Assembly (NCBI GenBank): GCA_025331445.1 | Contig: JAIWNE010000078.1 | Coordinates: forward strand, 87,683-151,682 | Length of the DNA stretch: 64,000 nucleotides | Source of the DNA: Blakeslea trispora | Taxonomy: Eukaryota > Mucoromycota > Mucoromycetes > Mucorales > Choanephoraceae | Direction of reading: 5' to 3' | Part shown: piece after piece, positions 22,913 to 35,131 of the stretch | Numbering within the stretch: the first letter of the stretch is position 1 | How the letters are laid out: every line of letters begins with the position of its first letter | Program-made: the position numbers and the translations under genes | The notes under the pieces: model-generated | Databases searched by the model: none | Seen by the model: only the letters and a program-made list of their open reading frames with translations | Told to the model about the DNA's origin: nothing

Positions 22913-23952
22913 TATTAAAAAAAAAAAATGAAGGAAAAAAAAAAGAAAGGAAAAAGGAGAATAATTCTGAGGATAGAAATTTAAAGGGAGAGAAAGCCGA
23001 AATACCGGTGGCAATATTTTAATTTCAGAAGGTAAGTGATGACGAACTTGAGTACATGAAATTATTATTTTTCGGGTACATATCTGTTAAAGAAGCCCTT
23101 CCAATCTTATTTGTGATAACTAGGCATTGGTTTCTAGCGGTATTTAGTCAAACTTGAAAATTTTTGCTTCCGTATTAGTCTTGACCGAAAGAATAAATGA
23201 TTGCTGTTCTAACATACTTATTCAGTGCATAATGTGGAATAAGAGCTCACTAGAAAAAGTCATATTTAAGAATCAAATCCATTCACTTTGATTTGAATTG
23301 TGATACAGAAAAAGCATTGCATGATTTCTCTTTCATGTCGTTTATATAGGTTTCTCTTGATTCCTTTGAGGAAAACACACTCATAAACTGTTCTTTTGGT
23401 TTGTTCTACAACAAGAACATGCTGATGTTTTTGGATCTAGAAAAAGGCACACATTTGTAGATATCCCTCGATACCATTTGAAGCCTAGTATAACAGATAC
23501 CTCTTTAAGAGATGACCATCGAATGTGTTTGCTTTGATTTCAATCATCATTGTTATACTAAAAGTAATCGTAATGACCCAACACATTATATAAGCAGGAC
23601 AAATGGCTTATGAGTTGGCGTCATTTTACTTTTGAGAAATTGTTGTTTGCTTTGTCAGAATGTATAGTTTATCATCCGCATTGTATTGTTCACAGGTTAA
23701 ATGGAATATTTCTGTATAAGGTTTTGGTTTATTTCTATTATTGTGCGCCTAATGACATATTCTAAAAGCTTGGATCAAGTAACAATCCATTGTTTCTAGC
23801 TCCATAAACGATTATTCGAGACATGACATCATCATAACATTCAATAGAAAGCAAAGATATTAGGAATACAATTTTTATTGCTGACTGTACAGTATGATGA
23901 TTAGTAGCGAGTCTTGTTAGATAAGGACTCTTTCTTGTTTCTTTATAATAAT
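22913..23952. other. Intergenic region
   Basis: About 1 kb between the start of the DUF202 gene and the 3' end of the Tvp18 gene. AT-rich, with no open frame or repeat of note. Confidence 0.5.
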
Positions 23953-24839
23953 TTACACAACGTTGTCAACACCAGTGCCGCCAAACATTCTAAGCATGCT
24001 ATATTAGAACAATCCTACTATGCAAAAAAATAAAATAAAAAATTATCCTTACCTTGAACTTGCAAAGGCTTGACCAGTGAAGGCAGCAATACCTATTTGT
24101 TTGTCAGAAAAAACATCCACTTTGTACAACACTACATTCTTACCATAACAGATTGCGGCAAGCAAAAGTGAAACACCACAGGCAATAAGAGGTCCAACAT
24201 TAAGCAAGTTGGATAAAAACATGACAACAGCAAAACTTTAAACAATTTACCATGTTAAATATCGTTTCTTTACTGTATTTGGTCTATATCGCTTACACTA
24301 AATACATGGCTGCACGGAAGTAACAGTTTTCGAAGCGAGAGATGAAGCCATCACTACAAGAGAAATTTTCGCGTCAGATGTCATTACTTGTGTAACTTTT
24401 GTAACTTCTTACAATTTAGGACTAGTTGGGCAGACCTAAGATGGATTGTTAACAATACAAGCTCAAGCCTAAAGATGAACACACACATACCTTTAAACAC
24501 AATGGTATTTCGACAAGAACAAGGATGAAAGCGATTACCCTATTCGAACATGAGTATGTTTTCTTTGTATTCATTCGAGCAACCTTACCATCCTACAATA
24601 CTAAAGACAACATGACTCAAGAATCCAACAATACCCAAAGCAATCAGCACTATTTCATTTGTTTTAGAATCCAACACTTGTCTGTTGTTTTCTTGAAATA
24701 CTTACAGATAATAGAAATAATACCAAGCCTAAACATAAAAAGAAGAATTAGAGAATCCTTTGAAAGAATAACCTCTAGTAGCTTACCATTGTCCATAGAG
24801 AGCAAAGTTCTTTGATTTGACTTCGTCGAAAACACCCAT
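23953..24839 (-). CDS. TVP18: Tvp18 Golgi membrane protein
   Basis: A small gene cut by many introns; the exons are too short to appear as long frames. In order from ATG 24839: MGVFDEVKSKNFALYGQW, LGIISII, LLIALGIVGFLSHVVFSIV, VIAFILVLVEIPLCLK, VCPTSPKF, DGFISRFENCYFRAAMYL, VFAVVMFLSNLLNVGPLIA, and a last exon ending MFGGTGVDNVV. The order 'FKNF..YGQW', 'VE.PLCLK.CPTS..FD.F' and 'RA..Y' is that of Tvp18 and the animal Flower family. Four membrane segments are visible. Tvp18 travels in Tlg2-containing late Golgi vesicles. The protein is about 145 residues, close to the family norm. It has about seven introns within 0.9 kb, the densest in the window. Confidence 0.8.
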
Positions 24840-26301
24840 TTTTTTTTTCTTTCTTATTCGTTAATTAGATGATATATAAGAAAAAAGAAAAAGAAAAGAG
24901 AATAAAAATATGATTATGATATAAATATTATCGGCTTATTTCTGTTACACAACAAAATCTTATGAATACAGCAGCCGCGCACTTTTAGGGTTTCTGAATA
25001 AAATTTTCTGGTCTTTTCTGCGAACAATGCCCTTTTCTGCTCTTGAAACAATCAATTATTTTAATTGGTTGTAGGTAACAAAAGTTAGATATTTACCATC
25101 TTGTTCAGATAAATTGTACTTGACACTTGGTGAATCACTCACTAATTCCACGATATTGCATACTCATCAAGCTATGGTTGCTGAATACTCTATAAATTTA
25201 AAGTAATGATCTAATATTCTTATGCTTTCATTGTTTGCCTTATTGCATCAAGTCATGAATTTCATCGTTCACTATATTCATTCAAATGACTATTATTAAC
25301 AGTTATCATGACTTGAGTTGTTACTGAGTTGACTTGCTCAGCTTCTTGTTTTCTAAAAAAGAAGCTGAGCAGTTTTTGATCACTGCGATAACAAGAGTGT
25401 TGTTTTGCCAAGATTTTGAAATAAACCTGACAATCAAAACCAACAAAGCTCAAATAGGATTGGTCAACAATGAAGGTAGTCAATTACAATAAAAACATTT
25501 CTAAGGCTATTGCTTGACCTTTGTAACGCTTAAAGTAACTTGTAGGACTTGACTGAGGGGGGAAACTACAGCAAGATACACCGAGATTCAAGGCGCTCAA
25601 GTTAGTTGAGAACTTTATGTTTTGAATAGACAGAAATGATAAGGATTGTTCAGTTGTTGGATTGAATTGGTGCTACCATGACAAAGTAAGGTTCTATACG
25701 TTGTGTTGACATCACTGCTGTTTTTTTTTGCCAACACCATCAACTGAGATTGCTTATGGATGAAAGTGTGTAATATGGGTATTTGAATATTGATCTTCAT
25801 CTATTCAATAACTTTGGTGGTTGTTTTGAAAAGTATCATTTGATTTTGCCGACTTGTTTAGTCATAACATCTAGGATATTGAAAGAAAACTGTTGTTTTT
25901 GTTTGAACGTTCTATAGTATTTACCAATCGTTTGTGCAAAAAGTCCCAAACATGGAACAGTGTTAAAAAAAAGAGAAAGATGGTACTGCATTCTCGAAAA
26001 CTCCTGTCTTTCGTGGTTTAGTCAGTATAGAGCAAGCCAAAAGATTTAATATGCTTAAAATGAAAAAGGTTATTGTTCGAATTTAAGGGAACACAAGCAT
26101 ATCCCCCTGTTGTCATTCTAGTTTAATTAGTGTGTGTTTATTCGTAACAAATCCTTTTAAATGGGCTCTAATCACAGAGACAAATTGGCAATAGAAAGAA
26201 CAAACACATCATGATATTAAATTGTATGTTTGATCCGAATTCATAAAATATACAAGAAAGAGTTTCTTTATTTCTTTTTTAAAAATAATCAAAGCGCATG
26301 T
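24840..26301. other. Gene-poor spacer with a perfect inverted repeat
   Basis: AT-rich interval of 1.4 kb without coding character. It contains a perfect 13-bp inverted repeat described separately (25335-25371). Confidence 0.5.
25335..25371. repeat. 13-bp perfect inverted repeat, 11-nt loop
   Basis: Arms TGCTCAGCTTCTT (25335-25347) and its exact complement (25359-25371) flank a loop of 11 nt. The right arm is followed by a T-run. It could form a hairpin in RNA or be a relic of a small mobile element. No gene overlaps. Confidence 0.7.
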
Positions 26302-27321
26302 TTATCGAGTTCTGTTCAATTTATCTGTAGTAGCAACAATCTTCTTACTCAGAGGATCAACCTTGTTCATGGTTCTGGAAAGCTCATCATTTTGACGATC
26401 CAGTTCTGTGTTCATGGTCAGTGCCATGTTCTTCAAGCGGGAAGTAGCATCACCCAATAGATCCAAGTTGTTATCAATCTCATCTTCAATAGCATCGTCT
26501 TCAGAATCTTCTTCAAACTGGTAACGACGACGATCTGCCTCTGAACGACCTCTACGTTCACCTCTTGTTTGATTGCTGTTGGCACGAGCTGTTTCTTGAA
26601 TACGTTGCTGTGATTCATATTCAAATTGTCGAATGGTATCACGCTCAGCCATGTGTTCTGCATGCTCTCTTTGCTTAGCTTCTAATTCTTGCTTGCCTTT
26701 TCTCTTGAATGGGTTAGAAACAACAGGGATAAAGATAGAACGGTTCAACTGCTTCAGTTCTTCTGCTTGGTTAGAAGCTCTGTCTGAATAAGCTTTGGAC
26801 ATATCCAAGTGACGGTTGACATTGGCAATCTGAGCTAAAAATAGAAAGTATAATTAAAATAAGCATCCACATAAATTCCCATATTTAGTTCATCACCACT
26901 CTATCGACTTACATGACTGTTGACCAAGCATGTTCATTGTGTTTGCTGCTGTAGCCTCTGTTTCATGGATCTTTTGAAGAGCAAGACGGGTAGACTGTAG
27001 GGAGTCTTGCTTTACGTTCTTTATCTGTTGTTTGATACCTGCGATTTGGACTTCCTCGTCTTCATCATCATCATTGTTGTTGTATGATGATTCATCTCTA
27101 GTATTGTTAAAACGGTTGTTGCTTCTTTCGCTGTAGTTGTCTCTACCACCCATCAATTGGTTTCTTTGATCAGCTTCATTTGCACCAGCAAAACGACTTT
27201 CTTGAGGTTGTGAGGCATATGAAGGAGCAGAAGAGTAGGAAGGAGCAGGTGAAGAGGGTTGACTACCTGATTCAAAAGGGTTGGTAGATTCTTCTTTCTT
27301 TTCTTTCTTTTTCCAGAACAT
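26302..27321 (-). CDS. SEC9: Sec9/SNAP-25 family t-SNARE (Qb,c)
   Basis: Two exons, from MFWKKKEKKEESTNPFE (27321) to a GTAAGT donor after GQQS, then the second exon down to 26302. The N-terminus has an NPF motif and a Ser/Pro/Tyr-rich linker, then two SNARE helices. The first contains QDSLQSTRLALQKIHETE and TMNMLGQQSSQIANVN with a central glutamine; the second is NLDLLGDATSRLKNMALTMN and DRQNDELSRTMNKV, again with the zero-layer glutamine. No transmembrane segment or palmitoylation Cys cluster is present, as in yeast Sec9. It docks and fuses exocytic vesicles at the plasma membrane with syntaxin (Sso) and synaptobrevin (Snc). Confidence 0.92.
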
Positions 27322-29355
27322 GGCTTATAACTGTGAATATATGTGTATAATGTACTTGAAAGAAAGAAAGAGAGAAAAAAAAAGAGAGAGAGAGAGAATA
27401 TAGTGTTAATTAAGAGCGCTGTTTTAAAAGCTTTATCAGTTTCTTTTTTTGGATACACTTGCAAATAAGATTGCTTCAGAAGAGAAGGCTCACTGATACA
27501 ACCTCCTCTCTCTCTCTTGTCTTCTAAAGCTCTGAAAAACTGTGATGAGATTATTAGAGTCACTTGTTACAAATCAATCATGTTTGCTCGGTTTTATCGG
27601 GAAATAACTTCAATCGTTCTGTAGCTAGGAAAGAAAAGCAAGGACTTCACATGTAGAGCTTACTGACAGTACATTTCTAAGGGAAACATATAGTTTGATT
27701 TGGACCAACAGACTGACTGGTTCAATCAAACGAGATTTCTTTTTTTTTTTTTTCTTGAAAAGCGAAATGAGGGTGCATGTGTCTGAAATAAGTTAGGTTT
27801 GTTAGGCTACTTGAACTGGGTTCTCTAATAGAGGATGTCTTTTGAGTACCTGGATAATTAACATACGTGAGTATACATGCTCTTTTGTAAGAACAAAATG
27901 CCGAAATTGAGAGAAACTGAGAATATAATCTTTGCTAGAAAAGAAGAAGCAATAGAGTGATTGACAAGTTAGAACAAATATCATCAGATCTGTTTTCGAT
28001 CATTCAAAGACTATATTACACTATGTGCACTTTATACATAACCTTCTAAATAATCTCACGCATGTTCTTACTAAATGTAATACTTTGCATTTTATGACTC
28101 TCTTATTGATATTGGCTTCTTATTATCGTGTATGTATAATTGACAATACTTTTCATGGTCTATTACAAGAAGACTTTTGATTCATCACCTTTGTTAGTTT
28201 TTTTTTTTACACACTTTCCCTGTTCTACTTGAGCATTCTAACACTACACATTCAACATCTTGCACTGAGGCCAGCATCAAGAAGCTGTTCATATTACAAT
28301 CAGACCTACTTGGTCTGATTTTCATTTTGTTTGTTTTTAAATTTAGCCAATCAAAGTACTTGGCCATTTGCTTATACGAATTTGCAATCATTCAAGGAAA
28401 ATCGGCTACAGTATGATTAGCCTTCTCGACCTTCGTTGTGGTGTCTTTCACTCCTTTCCTGCTTTCTTCTTTAATTGTATCAAGTATTCTTATTCTAACC
28501 GGGACTTTCTTTTTTTTTTGATTATTTCTGCTTTCTATCCTTTATTTTTTTTTTGTTGAGTAAGTATATCCTTGTCTGACAAAGACACGTACAACAAATA
28601 AAACTCCTTCCAAATCAAGTCAATTATTGCCGTGTTGAAGATGAAGGATGTGATGCACTCCGCCTAATGATTCAAGCAGTTCTTCTAATTAGGCCACCAC
28701 AGCTTCATACAAAATAAATTACCTTACAACTAGAAAGTTATAAAGAAATGTAGACATGGTGATCCTCTAACTTTATTGTTTTTAAATTGAGTTATGAACT
28801 GAAAGTGTACTCGCTTAGATGCTACGATCATTGACAGAAGCCTAAAGGTTTAGCTTTGCATTGAATATTTACGTTTAGTACGCTCTTTTGCGATATATAC
28901 TATCGCTTGTGTTAGTACTGAAGCGCGTATGTTAAGTAAACTTTGGCACAACATGTCTGATTAAGTCAAAACTTTGGCTCACATGGATGATGTTTCAAAG
29001 TAGCTGCATCTGGTTGTATTTGAGCTATCAAAAAGGAAATCTGTTTTTTATCTTTTAGAACAATCAAACTAGTAGCTTATATTTACACTTCAATCAACAT
29101 GCTGGATCATTGTTGAGAATGCAAATGAGACAATACATGGCTATAATAGAATCACAGTTTATTCGCACCAGGTCAAAATGTGTTCATTGTAAAGTAAATA
29201 TGATCCTCAAACAAAAAAATCCAAGATCTTTCTAGCCAATCAATTGTCTGTATTTTGTTCTCATTTAATTCTGTTATTTTTTATGCTTCTCCTTTTTTTT
29301 TTTTCTCTCTTTTTCTTTTTCTTCTTCTTTTTAGAACAAAAAAAAAACGATCAAT
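27322..29355. other. Gene-poor spacer
   Basis: Two kilobases upstream of Sec9 and of the EEP gene (a divergent interval). It has GA/CT runs near 27360-27400 and 27503-27515 and long T-runs at 27740-27752. No supported gene. The short frames at 27802-27984, 28194-28391 and 28368-28559 lack any family motif. Confidence 0.5.
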
Positions 29356-30734
29356 ATGTCATTGAGTTTTATGACTTTTAATATTCGTCATGACCATCAT
29401 GAAAATTCGGTCTTGACACCTTTTGCCGAACCTCCAGTAATAGAGAATCCTTTGGATGTAACACAATTTGAACGCGAACAACCTTGGTCAGTTCGTAAAT
29501 GGAAAGTCGTTGACACCATTCTGTTGTATATGCCAGATATTATTGGTCTTCAAGTAAGAGAACAGCATTCTTACAGAGATGTCTTTGAACTAATCACGCC
29601 TTTGTATTCTATAAAAACAAAAGGAACCCGTGCATCATCAAATACTTGACATGGAAGCTCTTTTGCATGACCAATATGAATGGATTGGTGTTGGTAGAGA
29701 TAATGGAGAAAAAGAAGGAGAAATGTCGGCCATATTCTACAAAAAGTAAGTTACCGTGTTATCTTGACTTTGTCAAATGAAGCTAATCGCTCTTTGTATC
29801 TGTAGAGATACATTAACTGTGAGCGATTGGAAGACGTTCTGGTTATCAGAGGTAAGAGATTGAGCATGTCCATCTGGTTTTGCTGCTAAGACGTCATTTA
29901 TTTGAAAAAAAAAGACACCTGAGACACCTGGTAGTCAAAGTTGGGATAGTAGACACCCACGCACGGCAACTCAAGCAACGTAAGTAAAGAGCATATTCAT
30001 TCTAAGATGGACAAAAAAGGTTAATCTATCCTTTTTCGGAACTTTTCCATAGCTTTAAGAAAAATAATGATGACAGCCTGTTTACAGTCTTTAATACACA
30101 CTTTGATCACAAAGGCACTAAAGCTAGAGAAGAATCTGCCAAACTGATCTTGGAGAAGGCAAAAGCTGCTCACGAGCATGGACCTGTCTTTTTGTTGGGT
30201 GACTTGAATTCTACAGAGGAAGATCCTGGTTACCTTGTATTGACAAACTCAAAATATCAAAACGCAAAGAACAAAAATGACACACTTGCCAATCTTCAAC
30301 AACTCAACCAATCTTGTGCATCTGCATACTCTGGAAAAACAGGTGAGCCAGTTCGTACTGCCGAAAATCACATCACATTACCTACACACCGGGTAATTCG
30401 TCCCGGCCAGCTACTTGCAAATTTAAAGCAGCAGCAAGAAGAAGAGCAGAACACTGATATTTACTTTAATGATGCAGCTTATGAATTAACAACTCTGAAT
30501 GAATCGAAAGGAAGCATGGCTATGAGTGGTCCTTATGGATTCAGAGACACTCTCACCGGTTTTGGTCATGGAGATGATAGTGATAGAGCACCTCTTCGTA
30601 TTGATTTTATTATGCCCCTTCAAAGCAACCATTATCAAATCAAAGTGCTTCAGTTTGCTGTACTTCCAAACCAATTTGATGATGGACTTATTTTCAGTGA
30701 CCACCGCCCTGTATTTGCCAGAATTTCGTGGTAA
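29356..30734 (+). CDS. Endonuclease/exonuclease/phosphatase (EEP) superfamily phosphodiesterase
   Basis: Five or so exons. The first starts MSLSFMTFNIRHD, the family's N-terminal strand with the metal-ligand Asn, followed by RKWKVVDTILLYMPDIIGLQ. After an intron come HHQILDMEALLHDQYEWIGVGRD and GEMSAIFYKK, then FNTHFDHKG, VFLLGDLNST, RIDFIMP and the final SDHRPVFARISW. All EEP catalytic elements (N, E-equivalent region, D.H, GDLN, SDH) are present. Relatives act on nucleic acids, phosphoinositides or other phosphodiesters. The closest form resembles the single-domain Mg-dependent proteins without a signal peptide, so the substrate is open. An insertion around QQQEEEQNTDIYFND is unlike the core. 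Confidence 0.85.
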
Positions 30735-30888
30735 ATAAACGAATAAGATTTTGTATCTCCAAACAGATGTCATGTCCCTGTCATTCGTTTTTGTGATTTG
30801 TCATAAATATATTGTTTATTTGATCTGCATTGTGCAAACATGATATATGATAGTATAAAGATATCTAGCCGGTATAAATTGCAATAAC

Positions 30889-33539
30889 TTACAAGCTCAT
30901 TAAAGGTGTATGTTGAGTACCTCTAGGATAGACAATCAACGTAGCAAGAAATAGCCCAAGTGTAATACCTAAAGTTAAATGACGAATTAGTGTCTGCCTT
31001 TTTTCTTTTACATTTGAATGCTGTGTTACCTATCGATGATTCAATCATGGCTAATGCAAATCCAGCACCTTGGTTGCTATTCTCCTCAGTACCACCAAAC
31101 AGGCCGATAGCACCTCGAATACCCAAACTGCTCGGGACAAGATAGAAGACGCCAAGTAACATTGCATCAAAGGTCATCTTTCCAGTAATCTTGGTCAGTA
31201 AATTGCCTAACAGACCTAAGCCTAAAGCTGGCACAACTTGTAGAAGTTGAGGAGGTGCATGAGCCCAACAGGCTAATGCATAGTTGATGGTGTAAGTACA
31301 AGCAGAAACAAAAATCATGGTGGGCCATCGTGGTGGACGAGCTCGTAAAAAGAAGCAGTAAGCCAAAGCAAACAAGGGTACTAGAAGGAAATTGAACCAT
31401 TGCGATTCACTTGATATACATGTTGCAGCATTGGAAGCATGTTTACAAATATCACTTTGTACTGTTGTAACGCTTTTGTCCATCAAAATGTAAAGCGAGG
31501 ATCCCATAGAAACACCATAACCAAGCAAAAATGCGTAAATAATTGCATATACCATACGGACTACACCTGCGACAAGTTGCCGAGAAACTAGCTCAATAAT
31601 GGAAACTGCCATTGGGTAACCAGGAAGCACAATAATGAATGAAGAAAATGCAATAGGTGTGAAGCAGAAGCCATATTTTGTTATCGCACGAGCAACAAAC
31701 CCAATAACTATACACACAGTAATTTCCCAAATAGGCTGAAAGCTTGAGATATAGTTTGAGAAAATTTCGTTGGTAGCAAACACCACTACAAGACATTTGA
31801 GTACCGGGAAAAAAAAAAGCAATAGATGAAAGCAACTAAAAAAAAAAAGAACTACTACTTACTACTGAGAGCTGCGCAAATGCCACCTTCTTTCCATCGG
31901 CCACCAAAGAACAGAATACAGCCTGCAAAAGCAGCAAGAGCATATACAAAAGGATGCAACCACATAGGATAGATTGCTGGTTGTGATGCTACTTTGTCGA
32001 TGAATTCTAAAGCTTCGTCTACCGTAACCTCCCCGTGTGTCACTAATTTTTCTAAACGATGAATATCTTGTAGTCGATGCATTTCGAAAGCTTGTGCTTG
32101 ACGAATGAAATGAGTATCGGTTGTATGTGTTGTCGAGTCAATGAAGGTAATGAGCATAATACTTGGGAAATAGACATATTCAGCATCAACTGCTAAAGTC
32201 CGAGAAACTTGACGCATTGCATATTCTAAACGATGAGCAGGACAACCATAATGCATAAGAGCTCTGCAAAGTTTTCTCAAAAATTCTTGTTTTTGCAATA
32301 TGTTTGCAATTTCAAAAGTGATACGAATGCGATCTTCTAAAGTGATTCTCTCAAACTGAGAAGCAGTTGTAAGCATACTATCCCTTGAAGGTCTTCTGGA
32401 GGTAGCTGGTGCTGATTTCTTGCGTTTTTCTAGACTAGGTACAACGTATTTGTTTCCTGCAACTTCAGACAACCAACTGGCAGGACGATTGACCATAGGA
32501 GGTCTGTGAGAACGGGAGGTCCCAGAGAGCCAGCTGGTAGGCCGATATGTCATGGAAGGTCTTTTGGGAGTTGCGTTACTTAAAGTTTCAGCTGGAGGAT
32601 CATTATTGGAACTGATAGGAAAGTCAACCAACGATTTTGCTTTCTTTGGCTTTTTGTTTCGCTTGATCTTGAGTCTCTTCTTTTCAGGAATAAAAAGAAA
32701 CAACCAGAATGAGCCAATGACTTACAAGGTCTTTTTCGTGACATACATACTTTTTTTTCTTTCTTTTCTTTCTTTTCTGGGATGTCAGGAGTTCTTGATT
32801 GATGTGCTTCGAGCTTCATCAAGCTAGCCAAGACACTGCCACTTCCAAAGCTAGGTTGCATAGGCGGCATGTTTGGTTCTTCATCATCTTGTCGGCTTTC
32901 ATAGCGCTGTGTCATAAATGAGCCGAGGGTGTCAGAGTTTGTCTGTTGAGGAGTATAGCGCTGGCTAATCATTCGTTGAACAAGATTAGCCGATTCAAAA
33001 ACATGATTTTGAAATCTAATATGTCTATCTCTAGCTTCATCTTTGTCCAATGCTGCTTCTGCAAGACTGTGCGCTTCCGGGTTTTCTCCAGCATAACTAG
33101 GTATACGAAAGTTTTCGCTGTGGATTGAACCTGTATTGTTCAGTTTTGCGGTTGAATTGTCTTTCTCCTCATCTGAAAAATCTGGTGCTTTCTTTTCAGC
33201 TGTTTCACTGATGTCAGTGTCGCTATCACTATTTTCACTCTCAGAACTTGTGGCTTCATCTTCTTCTATGACTCTATGATGATCTGCAAAATACGTATCT
33301 CGACGACCTCTGCTATGGATCGGATTGATGCCAAGAAGGTTGCTATTACTGTTTTGCTGATTGTACTCGAATATGCTCCGTTGACTGGCTAAGCTTTCAT
33401 CATTATCATCGTCATCATTTGTTGTGACAGACACAACAGGAAGTCTAGGCGATGAATATGCTTTGTGACCCAGCTTGGGTCTGACAGGTCTGGAAATATT
33501 GCTTGATGCATTACTATCCTGTTTTTCGTTATTATTCAT
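30889..33539 (-). CDS. Prm10-like ThrE-family membrane protein
   Basis: Large minus-strand gene from MNNNEKQDSN (33539). A disordered, acidic N-terminus of about 300 residues (SESENSDSDTD) and a basic linker precede a conserved soluble region (ILQKQEFLRKLCRALMHYG, RLEYAMRQVSRTLAVDAEYV) and then about ten membrane segments (WLHPFVYALAAFAGCILFF, FTPIAFSSFIIVLPGYPM, LLVPLFALAYCFFL, and others), ending GITLGLFLATLIVYPRG. This is the DUF1212/ThrE plus ThrE_2 arrangement of yeast Prm10 and of bacterial threonine exporters. The substrate in fungi is unknown. Introns interrupt near 32,720, 31,840 and 30,970. The conserved PG in LPGYP is intact. The N-terminal extension is longer than in bacterial ThrE. 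Confidence 0.8.
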
Positions 33540-35131
33540 GACCAAATAAATACACAAAAAAAAAGAGCAGAAAATTTTTCCAGAAGAGTAGAAAAAGAGA
33601 AACAGTTAAAACAAATAATGCAGCACTTTATTTGATATGCAGGGCTCAAAAAAGACTAGTGTTATCATGCTTGGTTCAAATCTGAGAAATAACTTGAAGA
33701 ACGTTGTCGGAGGTGGTAACAACGTTTGTGTGTCTAAGACTCAGTCGGGAAGGTCTATATTATATACTTTGTTAAAGATGTGCTTCAACAATGGATGAAT
33801 GAATGCATTATCAAAGCTGGCTAAAAGCTGAACTATTTCTTCAACGCATAAATTTCTTTTGAGAAAAAAAAACAAAACACTATCACTACTCCCCTTCTGT
33901 TTTGATCCAGAAATAAACAATTAAGATTACAAAAGTTTAGATAGAGTGAAGGAGTCTTAAAGAGATACACAATTTGGAAGTACAATGCGTCCACCCTCAG
34001 TTAGACACTTTTTCGATAAAATGATCGGAATTTAGAATTCAATGGCTCGCTTTTTTGAGCCCTAATTGCCTAGAAATTTGAAGTTCATTTGGTTGCTTTT
34101 CAAACTCCATTTGGAAGACTTTTTGAACTTCATTTAGTTGATTTTATTAAACAGACGCTGAACAACATGGAATTCTTTTACGCGGATGGTGTCGGGAATG
34201 TTTTTGATGAAAAGGATCAAAAGATAACTATAGTAGCAAACAAGAAGGTTGCGTACGATAGGAATCTTAATTAAGTTTTAACCTTCTTTTATTTACTTTT
34301 TTTTTACGTAAAACTTGCTATGCCTTTTAAGAAAAACTCAAAACTTCAAACTCTGAGCTAGGTAGCGCTCTGTTGGCCCTAGCGTCTTCAAGAAGCTTCA
34401 GTACAAGTTCCTTCATGATGGATTTGATGTCAAACGCACGGCTTTGAATAATACGACCCTCTCTTCCTGTTGCCCTTCACTTGGCGCAGATCCCTATCAT
34501 CTGGCTACCTATGGCCCTGACCGAGCGTAGTATTCTTGTACGCTGATGCTTGTACTGGCTTACTAGAGGAAAACAATTTTTTTTTACCGTTGTGGCTTTA
34601 AGATTCAGTTGCCAATTAGAAAACTTAATTTGCAAAGTTAGCTGAATGACGAGCTTTTGGTAATCCACAAATACCATCGATTAAGTGAGTGTGAACAAAA
34701 AGGGACATTGACTATGGCAAATAGATGGAATAAAATAAACAGTAAATAATAGGAGTAGCAAATAAAAGAGAAGAGAAAGGCGGTGTTGTAAGATTTGCAA
34801 GAAGACGGATGAGCATAGTGCTATACAGATTTAGGAAAAGTTGAAGCATCAACATTTGTACCAAGCTTTGTTTTATTTCTATTTCAAATTTGTTGTATTA
34901 TTGTCTCAACTTTTTTAAATTTGTTAATCAACTTCAGGAAACGTCTGAAAATAGTGTACTTAAAATCATTTTGCCAAATTAGGTTTATATGGACTGATGG
35001 ATAATCTAATCTTGATTTTTTTTCTTTTAGTTTGCATATATATCTATTGGATCCATTTCTGATTTTTTTTGACTCTTTTCTTTTGGTTTCTTTTTTTTTT
35101 TCACTTCTTCCCCCTCACTCTCTCATCTACC
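33540..35131. other. Intergenic region with possible degraded coding fragments
   Basis: A 1.6-kb divergent interval between the ThrE gene and homoaconitase. It contains two short stretches that look like remnants of a coding sequence (34089-34274 and about 34350-34525); see the separate entry. The rest is AT-rich, with a T-rich leader directly before the homoaconitase start. Confidence 0.5.
34089..34525 (+). pseudogene. Possible coding relic
   Basis: A frame at 34089-34274 reads FGRLFELHLVDFIKQTLNN and FYADGVGNVFDEKDQKIT. Another between about 34356 and 34525 reads VFKKLQYKFLHDGFDVKR and LGADPYHLATYGPDRA before a stop. Both have GC content and codon choice closer to the genes than to the surrounding spacer, but neither has a start, splice context or known domain. 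They may be parts of a decayed element or gene. I cannot name a family. Confidence 0.25.
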
